Shown: positions 1-8,588 of the stretch, one piece after another
Layout: every line of letters starts with the position of its first letter
Numbering within the stretch: the first letter of the stretch is position 1
From: Enterococcus sp. HY326
GTDB lineage: Bacteria; Bacillota; Bacilli; Lactobacillales; Enterococcaceae
Direction of reading: 5' to 3'
Length of the DNA stretch: 64,000 nucleotides
NCBI RefSeq assembly: GCF_026157065.1
Contig: NZ_JANLGQ010000002.1
Location: 434,001 to 498,000 of the forward strand
Notes under the pieces: generated by a model
Seen by the model: the letters and a program-made list of their open reading frames with translations, nothing else
Database searches by the model: none
Told to the model about the DNA's origin: nothing
Translations under genes and position numbers: made by a program

Positions 1-625
1 AATCTGTTTTAAACAGAGGATTTTCTAAAATTTCAAAATTGCGGCCGTCAAAGAACACATCCAGCGCTTTTTCTCCGCCGAGACGATGGCCGCCTTTAAC
101 GATGACATTCTTTGGTCCCAGCTGATAAATTTTTTCTGCCGCAATTTTCATTTCAGCTAAATTTTCTAACGGCGGCATTTCTGCCAAGATGGCCGCCTCC
201 ACCAAATTCGGCGTCATAATTGTCGCTAAAGGTAAGAGGTTTTTTTTAATCGCCATCACATTTTCACTTTGAAATAAATCCTGCGTGCCTTTACTGGCAA
301 TAACTGGATCAATCACAACATTTGGCATCTGATATTTTTCAAGATAATCTTTGACGACTTCAATTGTCCCGACATCACCCAATAAACCAGTTTTCACAGC
401 CGCTAGCGGTCCGCCAGTAAAAATACTTTTTAGCTGTTTAGCCACTAGCTCTGGTGAAAAGCTAGTAACTTCATGGGACCAATTTTGATCTGGGTCCATC
501 GTCATCACACTTGTAATCGCCGAAAAACCAAAAGTGCCGTACTCTTGAAATGTTTTTAAATCTGCTTGAATGCCTGCTCCACCAGTCGAATCAGAGCCGG
601 CCACGGTCAACACTTTTTTAATCAA
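1..625 (-). CDS. pdxK: Pyridoxine/hydroxymethylpyrimidine kinase (ThiD-like PdxK), partial
   Basis: Ribokinase-fold kinase of the ThiD/PdxK group, which phosphorylates pyridoxine/pyridoxal or hydroxymethylpyrimidine. The 3' end runs off the left edge of the window. The reverse strand reads MIKKVLTVAGSDSTGGAGIQ, the glycine-rich N-terminal signature of the family, followed by ADLKTF and, later, VIDPVIASKG and VKGGHRLGG, which match the substrate/ATP-binding stretches. The start is a TTG at 623-625 behind a strong AAGGAGG-type ribosome binding site. The gene is divergent from a MocR regulator, a context known for PdxR-controlled vitamin B6 salvage genes, so I prefer pyridoxine kinase to a thiamine-pathway enzyme. 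That preference is inference. Confidence 0.85.
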   Translation of the reverse strand, partial: MIKKVLTVAGSDSTGGAGIQADLKTFQEYGTFGFSAITSVMTMDPDQNWSHEVTSFSPELVAKQLKSIFTGGPLAAVKTGLLGDVGTIEVVKDYLEKYQMPNVVIDPVIASKGTQDLFQSENVMAIKKNLLPLATIMTPNLVEAAILAEMPPLENLAEMKIAAEKIYQLGPKNVIVKGGHRLGGEKALDVFFDGRNFEILENPLFKTD

Positions 626-744
626 TTTCCTCCTCCTTTCAAATTTTCTTTTAATGTAATTTAGTATAAGGGAAGGCTGATTTGACAGAAACAGCCAATT
701 GGTTTATTTTGAGGTCATCCAATTATAAAAAAGAAGGTAAAGCT

Positions 745-2169
745 ATGGAATGGCGCTTACAAAAATCAACGGGACCGATTTATCTGCAAATTATGGATTT
801 AATTATTGAAAACATTCAACAGGGGCAACTGGAAGCCGGCGAAAAAATTCCGACTGAACGGGAGCTGGCAAAATTATTTGCTGTCAACCGTACGACAGTC
901 GTCCATGCGCTGGATGAGTTGGCCAGTTTAGGCTGGCTGATACGTAAACAGGGCAGCGGTACGAGGGTAAATGAAGGAAATTGGGGACGCCAAGCCTTGC
1001 CCCGCACAAATTGGCAGGGGATTTTACAGCAAACGGCTTATAATCGCCAGCATCCTTTTTTACTGAATTTAAAAAAGCGATTAGCAGACTCGGAGGTACT
1101 AGATTTATTTACCGGTGAACTGCCTCATCAACTGATTCCGAATTTTCAGCTGCCGAGTTTTCGTTGGGAGGATTTTTTAGCTGAAGAGAATCAGCTATCA
1201 GCAGCGGGGTATTTGCCGTTGCAAAAAGCCATTCAAGAAGGATTACATAATGACCATCAATTAGAGGTTTCCCTTGAGGATATATTAATTACCTCCGGGG
1301 CTCAACAAGGGTTATTTTTATTGCTACAAGTGTTACTGGCACCGGGAGATAGTGTAGCAATTGAAAATCCTTCATTTTTGTATAGTTTGCCAATTTTTCA
1401 GGCTGCTGGAATTTCACTTTTTGGCGTTGGCTTGGATCAAGAGGGCATTAAACTAAACGAATTAAAGCAATTAATTGTCGCAAAAAAAATTAAAATGCTG
1501 ATTTTAAATCCGACCTACCAAAATCCTACTGGTATCGTGATGTCTTTGAAGCGTCGTCAAGAAGTTTTAGAGCTTTGCGGCAGATATCAAATTCCAGTTG
1601 TGGAAGACAATGTCTTTGGCGAGATTAATTTCACCAAGAAAATTCCTTTGTTGAAATCACTTGCCCCACAGCAAGTGATTTATCTCGGCTCACTGTCAAA
1701 AATTTTAGGCGCCTCAACTAAAATCGGTTGGCTTTTAGCTCCTCATTCCCTTATGGCTCCCTTGATTGAAGCTAGACAGGTGATGGATTCCACAGTCAGT
1801 ATTTTTCCGCAAGTCCTTGCCACAGCTGCATTAAATGATCAGACTTTTTTAAATCAGCGACAGCAATTAGTGGATGCCTTAGCTAAACGAGCCGCAGATT
1901 TTCTGAAGCTGGTAGCCCCCTTTGAAAAAGACTGGCAAATTAGCGAGATTAAAGGTGGTTTTTATGTCTGGCTGACCTGGCAAAGAGGGGACATCGCTAA
2001 AAAGAATTGGCAGCTTTTTTTGGAGAAAGGTTTGCTAGTTGCTCCGAGTTTTCTTTTCTCCAATGAAAAAAATGCCCTACGCATTAATTTTAGTCGATTG
2101 GAAGAAGCAGATTACCCTAAATTTTTTGAGATTTTTTCTGAAATCACCGATACGCTGAAAAAAAGCTGA
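745..2169 (+). CDS. MocR/PdxR-family regulator (GntR wHTH + aminotransferase-like domain)
   Basis: Transcription factor fusing a GntR winged helix (residues about 8-76, with AGEKIPTERELA and NRTTVVHALDEL) to a fold-type I aminotransferase domain (about 105-474). NPTYQNPTG, a VEDN aspartate and SLSK with the putative PLP lysine at K319 are visible. MocR proteins bind PLP and control vitamin B6, GABA or related genes. The reading frame is open upstream to a TTG at 682, but ATG 745 is chosen because AGAAGGTAA precedes it and the protein then begins directly at the DNA-binding domain. It is divergent from the B6-type kinase, which supports a PdxR-like role in PLP homeostasis (inference). Confidence 0.9.
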   Translation: MEWRLQKSTGPIYLQIMDLIIENIQQGQLEAGEKIPTERELAKLFAVNRTTVVHALDELASLGWLIRKQGSGTRVNEGNWGRQALPRTNWQGILQQTAYNRQHPFLLNLKKRLADSEVLDLFTGELPHQLIPNFQLPSFRWEDFLAEENQLSAAGYLPLQKAIQEGLHNDHQLEVSLEDILITSGAQQGLFLLLQVLLAPGDSVAIENPSFLYSLPIFQAAGISLFGVGLDQEGIKLNELKQLIVAKKIKMLILNPTYQNPTGIVMSLKRRQEVLELCGRYQIPVVEDNVFGEINFTKKIPLLKSLAPQQVIYLGSLSKILGASTKIGWLLAPHSLMAPLIEARQVMDSTVSIFPQVLATAALNDQTFLNQRQQLVDALAKRAADFLKLVAPFEKDWQISEIKGGFYVWLTWQRGDIAKKNWQLFLEKGLLVAPSFLFSNEKNALRINFSRLEEADYPKFFEIFSEITDTLKKS

Positions 2170-2206
2170 AACTTGTGCTAAACTTACTAAGAATGGAGAT
2201 GATATT

Positions 2207-2935
2207 ATGAGTGACACCCTTGATATTTTATTAAACCATCGGACTTATCGGGATTTTGATGCCGATTATCAATTGCCTCAAGAGGATTTACAAACGATTT
2301 TGACGGCCGCCCGTCAGAGTGCGAACTGGATGAATGGTCAAGCCTACAGCATTTTAGTTATTCAAGATAAAAAAATTCGTGAGCAATTAGTCGAATGGAA
2401 CCCAGGAAATCCCCATATGCTAAATAGTTCGGTCTTTTTATTATTTGTCGGCGATTTGCATCGGGCAAAAATGATTAGCGAGCATTATCATACGGCTTCG
2501 ACTGTTGGCGAAAGCTTAGATCATGTCTTAGTGGCAACGACTGATGCGGCGATGGCGCTCCAAAGTGCAATTGTCGCCACCGAAGCACTAGGCTTAGGCT
2601 GTGTTCCAGTGGGATCCGTTCGCAAAAATATTGAAGAACTCGCTGAGTTGTTGCATTTGCCAGAGCAGATGTTTCCTTTATGCGGCTTAAGTATCGGCAA
2701 ACCGAGTGTTGCCATGAAGGTCAAGCCAAGACTACCAGAAGAGGCCGTCGTTTTTTACGACAGTTTTAAAGATTATGACTATCCGGTTTTAGCAGAGTAT
2801 GATCAGACGATGGAAAAATTTGCAGAAGCCAGAGAAACCAAACTGTGGACAGTCAAATTTAGAGATTATTACGAAGCTCGCGCAAATCAAAAGGTTGATG
2901 AGTATTTTAAAAAACATCACTTATTGAATGATTAA
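2207..2935 (+). CDS. NADPH-dependent nitroreductase-family oxidoreductase
   Basis: A 242-residue flavoprotein of the nitroreductase family (NfsA/FRP-like size). Its N-terminal HRTYRDFD and QSANWMNGQAYSI segments resemble the FMN-binding start of the family. A central LGLGCVPVGSVRKN segment and a C-terminal FRDYYEARANQKVDEYF helix fit the FRP subgroup. Expected activity is NAD(P)H-dependent reduction of flavins, quinones or nitroaromatics; the natural substrate cannot be read from the sequence. ATG 2207 follows the ribosome binding site ATGGAGAT, 37 bp after the MocR gene, so the two may be co-transcribed. A paralogue lies at 56954-57688 on the other strand. Confidence 0.9.
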   Translation: MSDTLDILLNHRTYRDFDADYQLPQEDLQTILTAARQSANWMNGQAYSILVIQDKKIREQLVEWNPGNPHMLNSSVFLLFVGDLHRAKMISEHYHTASTVGESLDHVLVATTDAAMALQSAIVATEALGLGCVPVGSVRKNIEELAELLHLPEQMFPLCGLSIGKPSVAMKVKPRLPEEAVVFYDSFKDYDYPVLAEYDQTMEKFAEARETKLWTVKFRDYYEARANQKVDEYFKKHHLLND

Positions 2936-2947
2936 CTGCTTTTTAGG

Positions 2948-2976
2948 TTGACTTTCTTATTTTTACGGCATAAAAT
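2948..2976 (+). promoter_or_regulatory. Sigma-A promoter of the mgtA riboswitch transcript
   Basis: TTGACT (2948-2953), a 17-bp spacer and TAAAAT (2971-2976) lie about 25 bp before the M-box aptamer. Spacing and position are right for transcription of the leader. Confidence 0.8.
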
Positions 2977-3000
2977 CAACATGTAAACAAAATTAAATAA

Positions 3001-3207
3001 TTGTTAGGTGAGGCTCCTATATGGACATATGCTACTGCCGCGAAAGAATCGAGAGACTCTTAGTTGGTAAAACAAGACTTCGTCGTGAAGGCGAGTCTAA
3101 AGTAGCTGTAATCAATCTTGATTAATTACGCCCTATAGTGCTAAAGCTCAACGATGGTCATGAAATCAAATTTTTCCCATGCTCTCGTTGAGTGTGGGTT
3201 TCTTTTT
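3001..3207 (+). promoter_or_regulatory. M-box (ykoK) magnesium riboswitch with expression platform
   Basis: The leader carries the conserved M-box segments GTTAGGTGAGGCTCCTATATGGA, split here as GTTAGGTGAGGCTCC (3003-3017) and ATATGGACATATGCTACTGCC, with the 3' signature CCCTATAGTGCTAAAGCTC (3131-3149). Aptamer P1 is roughly TTGTT 3001-3005 with AACGA 3150-3154. An intrinsic terminator follows at 3176-3207. The segment CTCAACGA (3147-3154) is perfectly complementary to TCGTTGAG (3185-3192) within the terminator, giving an 8-bp antiterminator that competes with both P1 and the terminator. High Mg2+ should therefore terminate and low Mg2+ should allow read-through into mgtA. The downstream Mg2+ ATPase confirms the assignment. 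Confidence 0.95.
3176..3207 (+). terminator. Riboswitch-controlled intrinsic terminator
   Basis: CCCATGCTC (3176-3184), loop TCGTT and GAGTGTGGG (3190-3198) form a 9-bp stem, followed by a T-rich tract to 3207. Its loop and 3' arm overlap the antiterminator partner described for the M-box. Confidence 0.9.
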
Positions 3208-3265
3208 GTCTAAGAAACCTCCTATAATTTATTTAATAAAAAATGACAGAGAGGATTGAGGCGTT

Positions 3266-3334
3266 ATGGATCACCCTGAAGGACAGAGGCCATACAATAT
3301 TCTGCATTTGGAGGACTTTCCTCCAGTGCAATAG
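3266..3334 (+). CDS. Candidate 22-residue leader peptide upstream of mgtA
   Basis: An ATG at 3266, preceded by GAGAGG (3249-3254) and GAGG (3258-3261), opens a 22-codon frame beginning MDHPEGQRP and ending LEDFPPVQ. The stop codon TAG (3332-3334) shares its last base with the mgtA Shine-Dalgarno GGAGGAAAG (3334-3342). The peptide is acidic and proline-containing, with a Pro-Pro pair near its end. That is reminiscent of the MgtL leader peptides of enterobacteria, where acidic/proline-rich nascent chains destabilise ribosomes at low Mg2+. No homology is claimed. Translation is not proven, but position, length and overlap with the RNA structures make a regulatory leader plausible. Confidence 0.5.
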   Translation: MDHPEGQRPYNILHLEDFPPVQ

Positions 3335-3342
3335 GAGGAAAG
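3304..3342 (+). promoter_or_regulatory. Mutually exclusive hairpins controlling the mgtA ribosome binding site
   Basis: Hairpin A pairs TGGAGGA (3309-3315) with TCCTCCA (3319-3325) around a 3-nt loop and extends through TGCA 3303-3306/3327-3330. Hairpin B pairs CTTTCCTCC (3316-3324) with GGAGGAAAG (3334-3342), a perfect 9-bp pairing that would bury the mgtA Shine-Dalgarno. The two share 3316-3324 and cannot coexist. Both lie at the end of the candidate leader ORF, so ribosome progress could select between them (inference). Confidence 0.55.
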
Positions 3343-3345
3343 AAC

Positions 3346-5949
3346 ATGATTAGAAAAAGTAATTTAAAACAAACCAAGGACCAAGAACTAAAAAAATTAG
3401 CCCTGCTTTCAGAACGGGAACTGATGATGGAATTAAGAACGTCCATCAACGGCTTGACTGAAGCAGATGCCAAAGAAAGATTAGAAGAATACGGCGCCAA
3501 TGTCGTTTCTGCGCAAAAACCAGTACCAGCTGTGCTTTTATTTTTAAAAGCTTTTAACGATCCCTTTGTGTTCGTATTAGTTTTATTGGCAATTGTCTCT
3601 TTAGCCACTGGTGATATTGAAGCGGCCGTTGTGATGGGGATTATGATTTTAGCCAGTGTCATTATTACCTTTATTCAGGAATATCGTTCGCAAAAGGCCA
3701 GCCAAGAGCTAAAAGAATTAATTGAAAATACTTCAGCCGTTACCAGAGACAGCAGCACCAGAGAAATTCCAATGGATGAAATTGTGCCAGGGGATTTGAT
3801 TACCTTAGCCACCGGCGATATGATTCCCGCCGATGCAGTCTTAATTTGGACCAAGGATTTATTTGTCAATCAATCCTCTCTGACCGGAGAATCCATGCCG
3901 GTGGAAAAATTTGTCGATGCCAAGCTGACAGAAACTGATGAGCTTTCAGCATTGGATATGCAAGACTTAGTCTTCATGGGAACCGACGTCCTCAGTGGTC
4001 AAGGCAAAGCCATTATTTTAAAAACTGGCCAAAATACTTTCTTTGGAGACATTGCCAAAAGTGCGACTTCCCAACGGGGCAAAACTAGTTTTGATGTTGG
4101 GCTAACAAAAATTTCAAAATTGCTACTGCGAATGGTCATGATTTTATTTCCAATTGTCTTTTTGATTAACGGATTGACCAAAGGCAATTGGGGTGACGCC
4201 TTCTTCTTTGCGATTGCCGTGGCCGTTGGACTGACACCTGAAATGCTGCCCATGATTGTCACCAGCAACTTAGCCAAAGGTGCTTTAAGCTTGTCTAAAC
4301 ATCAAGTAATTGTAAAAGAGCTGGCTTCAATGCAAAATCTCGGCAGCATGGATGTGCTGTGTACTGATAAGACTGGCACGATTACCGAAGATCGGGTAGT
4401 CTTGGTCCAACATTTAGATCCGACTGGTCAACCAAATGATCAAGTCTTAAATTTAGCCTTTTTAAATTCCCATTATCAAACCGGTTGGAAAAATTTAATG
4501 GACATTGCCGTGATTAATTATTTTGAAGACGGCAAACGCCAATTGCCTTATCAAGATGTCGTAAAAATTGATGAAATTCCCTTTGATTTTTCCCGGCGCC
4601 GCTTGACAGTTGTGGTGAAGGCTGACGATCATCAAATTATGATTACGAAAGGGGCCGTTGAAGAGATGGAGGGCATTTGTAGCTTCGTCGAAATTGACGG
4701 TGAAAGACTACCTTTAACCGAAGAACGCAAAGCGACGATGCGCCAATTAAATCGTGAAATGAATGAACAAGGCATGCGGGTAATTACCGTCGCTATTAGA
4801 CGAGATGCCCACACAGATGCCATTTATAACGTCGGCGACGAAGCCGACATGACTTTAATTGGGTTTATGGGCTTTTTAGATCCCGCTAAAGAATCCGCAA
4901 TCACTGCTATCAAGTCTTTACATGAACACGGCGTAAACGTTAAAGTGTTAACCGGCGACAATGACATCGTTGCAAAAAAAGTCTGCCGTGATGTTGGCAT
5001 CGAAGTCGATACTGTGGTCCTTGGCTCGCAAATTGATGAAGCCAGTGATGAAGAAATGAAAACAATCGTTGAATCTGCGAACTTATTTGCGAAATTAAAC
5101 CCAATGCAAAAATCCCGCATCATAGAAAATCTGCAAAACAATGGTCACACTGTTGGCTTTATGGGAGATGGTATCAATGATGCACCGGCTTTAAGAAAAG
5201 CCGATGTCGGTATCTCTGTGGATACCGCCGCCGATATTACCAAAGATGCTAGCTCGATTATTCTGTTAGAAAAAAGTTTGAATGTGTTGGAGGCCGGCGT
5301 GATTGAAGGCCGCAAAGTGTTCAGCAATATGATGAAATATATTAAAATTACCATCAGCTCAAATTTTGGCAATGTCTTTTCTATTTTAGTTGCCAGCGCC
5401 TTTCTACCATTTCTACCAATGTTGTCGATTCAATTACTAGTCCAAAACTTAATTTATGACATGACACAACTGACCATTCCCTGGGATAATGTTGATGAAG
5501 AAGAATTGGCGAAGCCAGTCCGTTGGCAAATTAACGGTCTACTGAAATTTACTGTTTGTATCGGCCCAGTCAGTTCGATTTTTGATATTTTGACCTTCTT
5601 GATTATGTGGAATATCTTTGGCGCCAATTCATTGGCTACGCAAGGTATCTTCCAAGCCGGTTGGTTTATGGTGGGCTTAGTCAGCCAAACCTTGGTTGTT
5701 CAAATGGTCCGCACAAAAAAAATCCCGTTTATTCAAAGTATGGCGGCACCGCAAGTTTTAATCAGCAGTGCTATCGGTATTTTAATCGGTTTAGGTATTA
5801 TTTTAATCGCACCAATTCGTGAAATTTTTGAATTCAGCCCATTACCTGCTAGCTATTGGCCATGGTTTATCGGAATTATTATCGCCTATCTAATTACCGT
5901 TGAGTTTGCCAAAAGAATTTACATCCATTTAACTAAAGAGTGGCTTTAA
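3346..5949 (+). CDS. mgtA: Magnesium-translocating P-type ATPase
   Basis: A type IIIB P-type ATPase that imports Mg2+ across the membrane using ATP. The 867-residue protein shows the N-terminal cation-ATPase domain, the TGES actuator motif (LTGESMPVEK), the phosphorylation motif DKTGT with the aspartate at D341, the hinge MGDGINDAPALRKADVG, and paired C-terminal membrane helices (about 690-860). The length is normal for MgtA/MgtB. ATG 3346 follows GGAGGAAAG at good spacing. It is preceded by an M-box riboswitch and a second, translation-level candidate control, and followed by a strong terminator, so it is probably a single-gene unit induced by Mg2+ limitation. Confidence 0.96.
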   Translation: MIRKSNLKQTKDQELKKLALLSERELMMELRTSINGLTEADAKERLEEYGANVVSAQKPVPAVLLFLKAFNDPFVFVLVLLAIVSLATGDIEAAVVMGIMILASVIITFIQEYRSQKASQELKELIENTSAVTRDSSTREIPMDEIVPGDLITLATGDMIPADAVLIWTKDLFVNQSSLTGESMPVEKFVDAKLTETDELSALDMQDLVFMGTDVLSGQGKAIILKTGQNTFFGDIAKSATSQRGKTSFDVGLTKISKLLLRMVMILFPIVFLINGLTKGNWGDAFFFAIAVAVGLTPEMLPMIVTSNLAKGALSLSKHQVIVKELASMQNLGSMDVLCTDKTGTITEDRVVLVQHLDPTGQPNDQVLNLAFLNSHYQTGWKNLMDIAVINYFEDGKRQLPYQDVVKIDEIPFDFSRRRLTVVVKADDHQIMITKGAVEEMEGICSFVEIDGERLPLTEERKATMRQLNREMNEQGMRVITVAIRRDAHTDAIYNVGDEADMTLIGFMGFLDPAKESAITAIKSLHEHGVNVKVLTGDNDIVAKKVCRDVGIEVDTVVLGSQIDEASDEEMKTIVESANLFAKLNPMQKSRIIENLQNNGHTVGFMGDGINDAPALRKADVGISVDTAADITKDASSIILLEKSLNVLEAGVIEGRKVFSNMMKYIKITISSNFGNVFSILVASAFLPFLPMLSIQLLVQNLIYDMTQLTIPWDNVDEEELAKPVRWQINGLLKFTVCIGPVSSIFDILTFLIMWNIFGANSLATQGIFQAGWFMVGLVSQTLVVQMVRTKKIPFIQSMAAPQVLISSAIGILIGLGIILIAPIREIFEFSPLPASYWPWFIGIIIAYLITVEFAKRIYIHLTKEWL

Positions 5950-5956
5950 AAATTTG

Positions 5957-6067
5957 AAGCTGTGAGACATATCTTATACAGAAGTAATGTCTGAGATGAT
6001 TTAATAGTTTTTGTTAAATCGTCTTCGGTAAAACTATTTCTGAATCAACTTGTCTCACAGCTTTTTT
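5957..6067. terminator. Long compound terminator after mgtA
   Basis: AAGCTGTGAGACA (5957-5969) pairs with TGTCTCACAGCTT (6051-6063), followed by TTTT. The loop of about 80 nt holds further stems: GATGATTTAA with TTAAATCGTC (10 bp), or alternatively AATAGTTTT with AAAACTATT. From here to the pdh promoter (6068-6248) I see only AT-rich sequence; an open frame at 6082-6279 has no ribosome binding site and no recognisable features. Confidence 0.75.
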
Positions 6068-6248
6068 GTGGTAACCATGAAGTGCTCATACAAAGAAGAG
6101 AAGCCTTTTTAAGAAAACCTGCAATCTGTTATCAAATAAAAGTAATACAGAAGCTTTTCCTTGATTTGGCAACCTTAAAAAGAATACACCGATTGAAACT
6201 GTATTATTTTTGGCGAAGACAGTGTTTAAAATTTTATCCGAAAGGCGC

Positions 6249-6291
6249 TTGCAAAAAAGCGAAAAGGGTTACAATGTGAAATAATTCACTT
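6249..6291 (+). promoter_or_regulatory. pdh promoter with Rex-like operator
   Basis: A TACAAT -10 box (6270-6275) overlaps an inverted repeat GTGAA-ATAA-TTCAC (6276-6289). The 18-mer 6274-6291 matches the Gram-positive Rex consensus TTGTGAAATAATTCACAA at 15 of 18 positions, including every core base. The -35 is less certain: TTGCAA at 6249-6254 leaves only 15 bp of spacer. The operator would cover the transcription start, so NADH-sensing repression by Rex is the natural reading. The leader to pdhA is about 190 nt. Confidence 0.6.
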
Positions 6292-6440
6292 TTAAGTCTT
6301 AATTTTAAAGGCTTTCTAAAAGTGAAAAAAATCGCAAAAAGGAAGCTTATTGCTTGTGTTTATTTTCTAAAGATGGTAGTTTTATATCGAAAGCGAAAAT
6401 AAATAGTACAGATTATTGTGCTGTTTCATTCGCGGTTTAG

Positions 6441-7583
<1,143 letters not shown>

Positions 7584-7585
7584 TC

Positions 7586-8563
7586 ATGGCACAAAAAACA
7601 ATGATTCAAGCTATTACAGATGCCCTAGCTGCTGAACTGGAAAATGATTCAGAAGTTTTAGTCTTCGGTGAAGACGTTGGTAAAAACGGTGGAGTTTTCC
7701 GGGCAACAGAAGGTTTACAAGCTAAATTTGGTGAAGATAAAGTTTTCGATACACCGTTAGCTGAATCTGGTATCGGCGGATTAGCTTTTGGTTTAGCTCT
7801 AACAGGTTACCGTCCAGTTCCTGAAATTCAATTCTTCGGTTTCGTATTTGAAGTTATGGATGAAATCGTTGGTCAAATGGCTCGTACTCGCTACCGTATG
7901 GGTGGCACTCGTCAATTGCCAATCACCATTCGTGCGCCATTTGGTGGCGGTGTGCATACACCTGAATTACACTCAGATAATCTAGAAGGTTTGATTGCAC
8001 AATCTCCTGGTATCCGTGTTGTTATCCCATCAAATCCTTACGATGCTAAAGGATTACTAATTTCTGCCATCCGCAGCAATGATCCAGTTGTTTATTTGGA
8101 ACATATGAAGTTATATCGTTCGTTCCGTGAGGAAGTGCCAGATGAAGCTTACGAAGTGCCTTTAGACAAAGCAGCAGTTACCCGTGAAGGAACTGATATC
8201 ACAGTTGTCACTTATGGGGCAATGGTTCGTGAAGCAGTCAAAGCAGCCGATAATTTAGCGAAAGAAAATATCAGCGTTGAAATTATTGATTTAAGAACAG
8301 TCGCACCTCTAGACGTTGAAACAATCATCAAATCAGTTGAAAAAACCAATCGGGTGGTTGTCGTTCAAGAAGCGCAAAAACAAGCTGGTGTAGCTGCTCA
8401 AGTTGTTTCTGAAATTTCTGAAAGAGCGATTCTTTCATTGGAAGCACCAATTGGTCGGGTATCTGCTCCTGATACTATCTTCCCATTCGGTCAAGCTGAA
8501 AATATCTGGTTGCCAAACGCAAAAGATATCGAAGATAAAGTCAAAGAAATCGCAAACTTTTAA
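7586..8563 (+). CDS. pdhB: Pyruvate dehydrogenase E1 component, beta subunit
   Basis: Transketolase-like beta subunit of the E1 heterotetramer. The 325-residue protein begins with the pyrimidine-binding domain ([21 protein letters not shown], then [23 protein letters not shown]) and ends with the transketolase C-terminal domain (about 195-320). It lies 2 nt after pdhA and 25 nt before the E2 gene. Length and motifs are standard, and E1 beta of the pyruvate rather than branched-chain complex is indicated by the adjacent E2 and E3. Confidence 0.96.
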   Translation: MAQKTMIQAITDALAAELENDSEVLVFGEDVGKNGGVFRATEGLQAKFGEDKVFDTPLAESGIGGLAFGLALTGYRPVPEIQFFGFVFEVMDEIVGQMARTRYRMGGTRQLPITIRAPFGGGVHTPELHSDNLEGLIAQSPGIRVVIPSNPYDAKGLLISAIRSNDPVVYLEHMKLYRSFREEVPDEAYEVPLDKAAVTREGTDITVVTYGAMVREAVKAADNLAKENISVEIIDLRTVAPLDVETIIKSVEKTNRVVVVQEAQKQAGVAAQVVSEISERAILSLEAPIGRVSAPDTIFPFGQAENIWLPNAKDIEDKVKEIANF

Positions 8564-8588
8564 TCAGACAGAAGGGAAGAAATAAAAA

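Noticed and set aside
3223-3228. TATAAT between the M-box terminator and mgtA as an internal promoter
   Set aside because: No acceptable -35 at 16-18 bp (the region is a T-rich terminator tail); a riboswitch-independent start cannot be supported.
6082-6279. 65-codon open frame between mgtA and pdhA
   Set aside because: No ribosome binding site, odd composition (Lys/Arg/Tyr-rich), and it overlaps the pdh promoter region.
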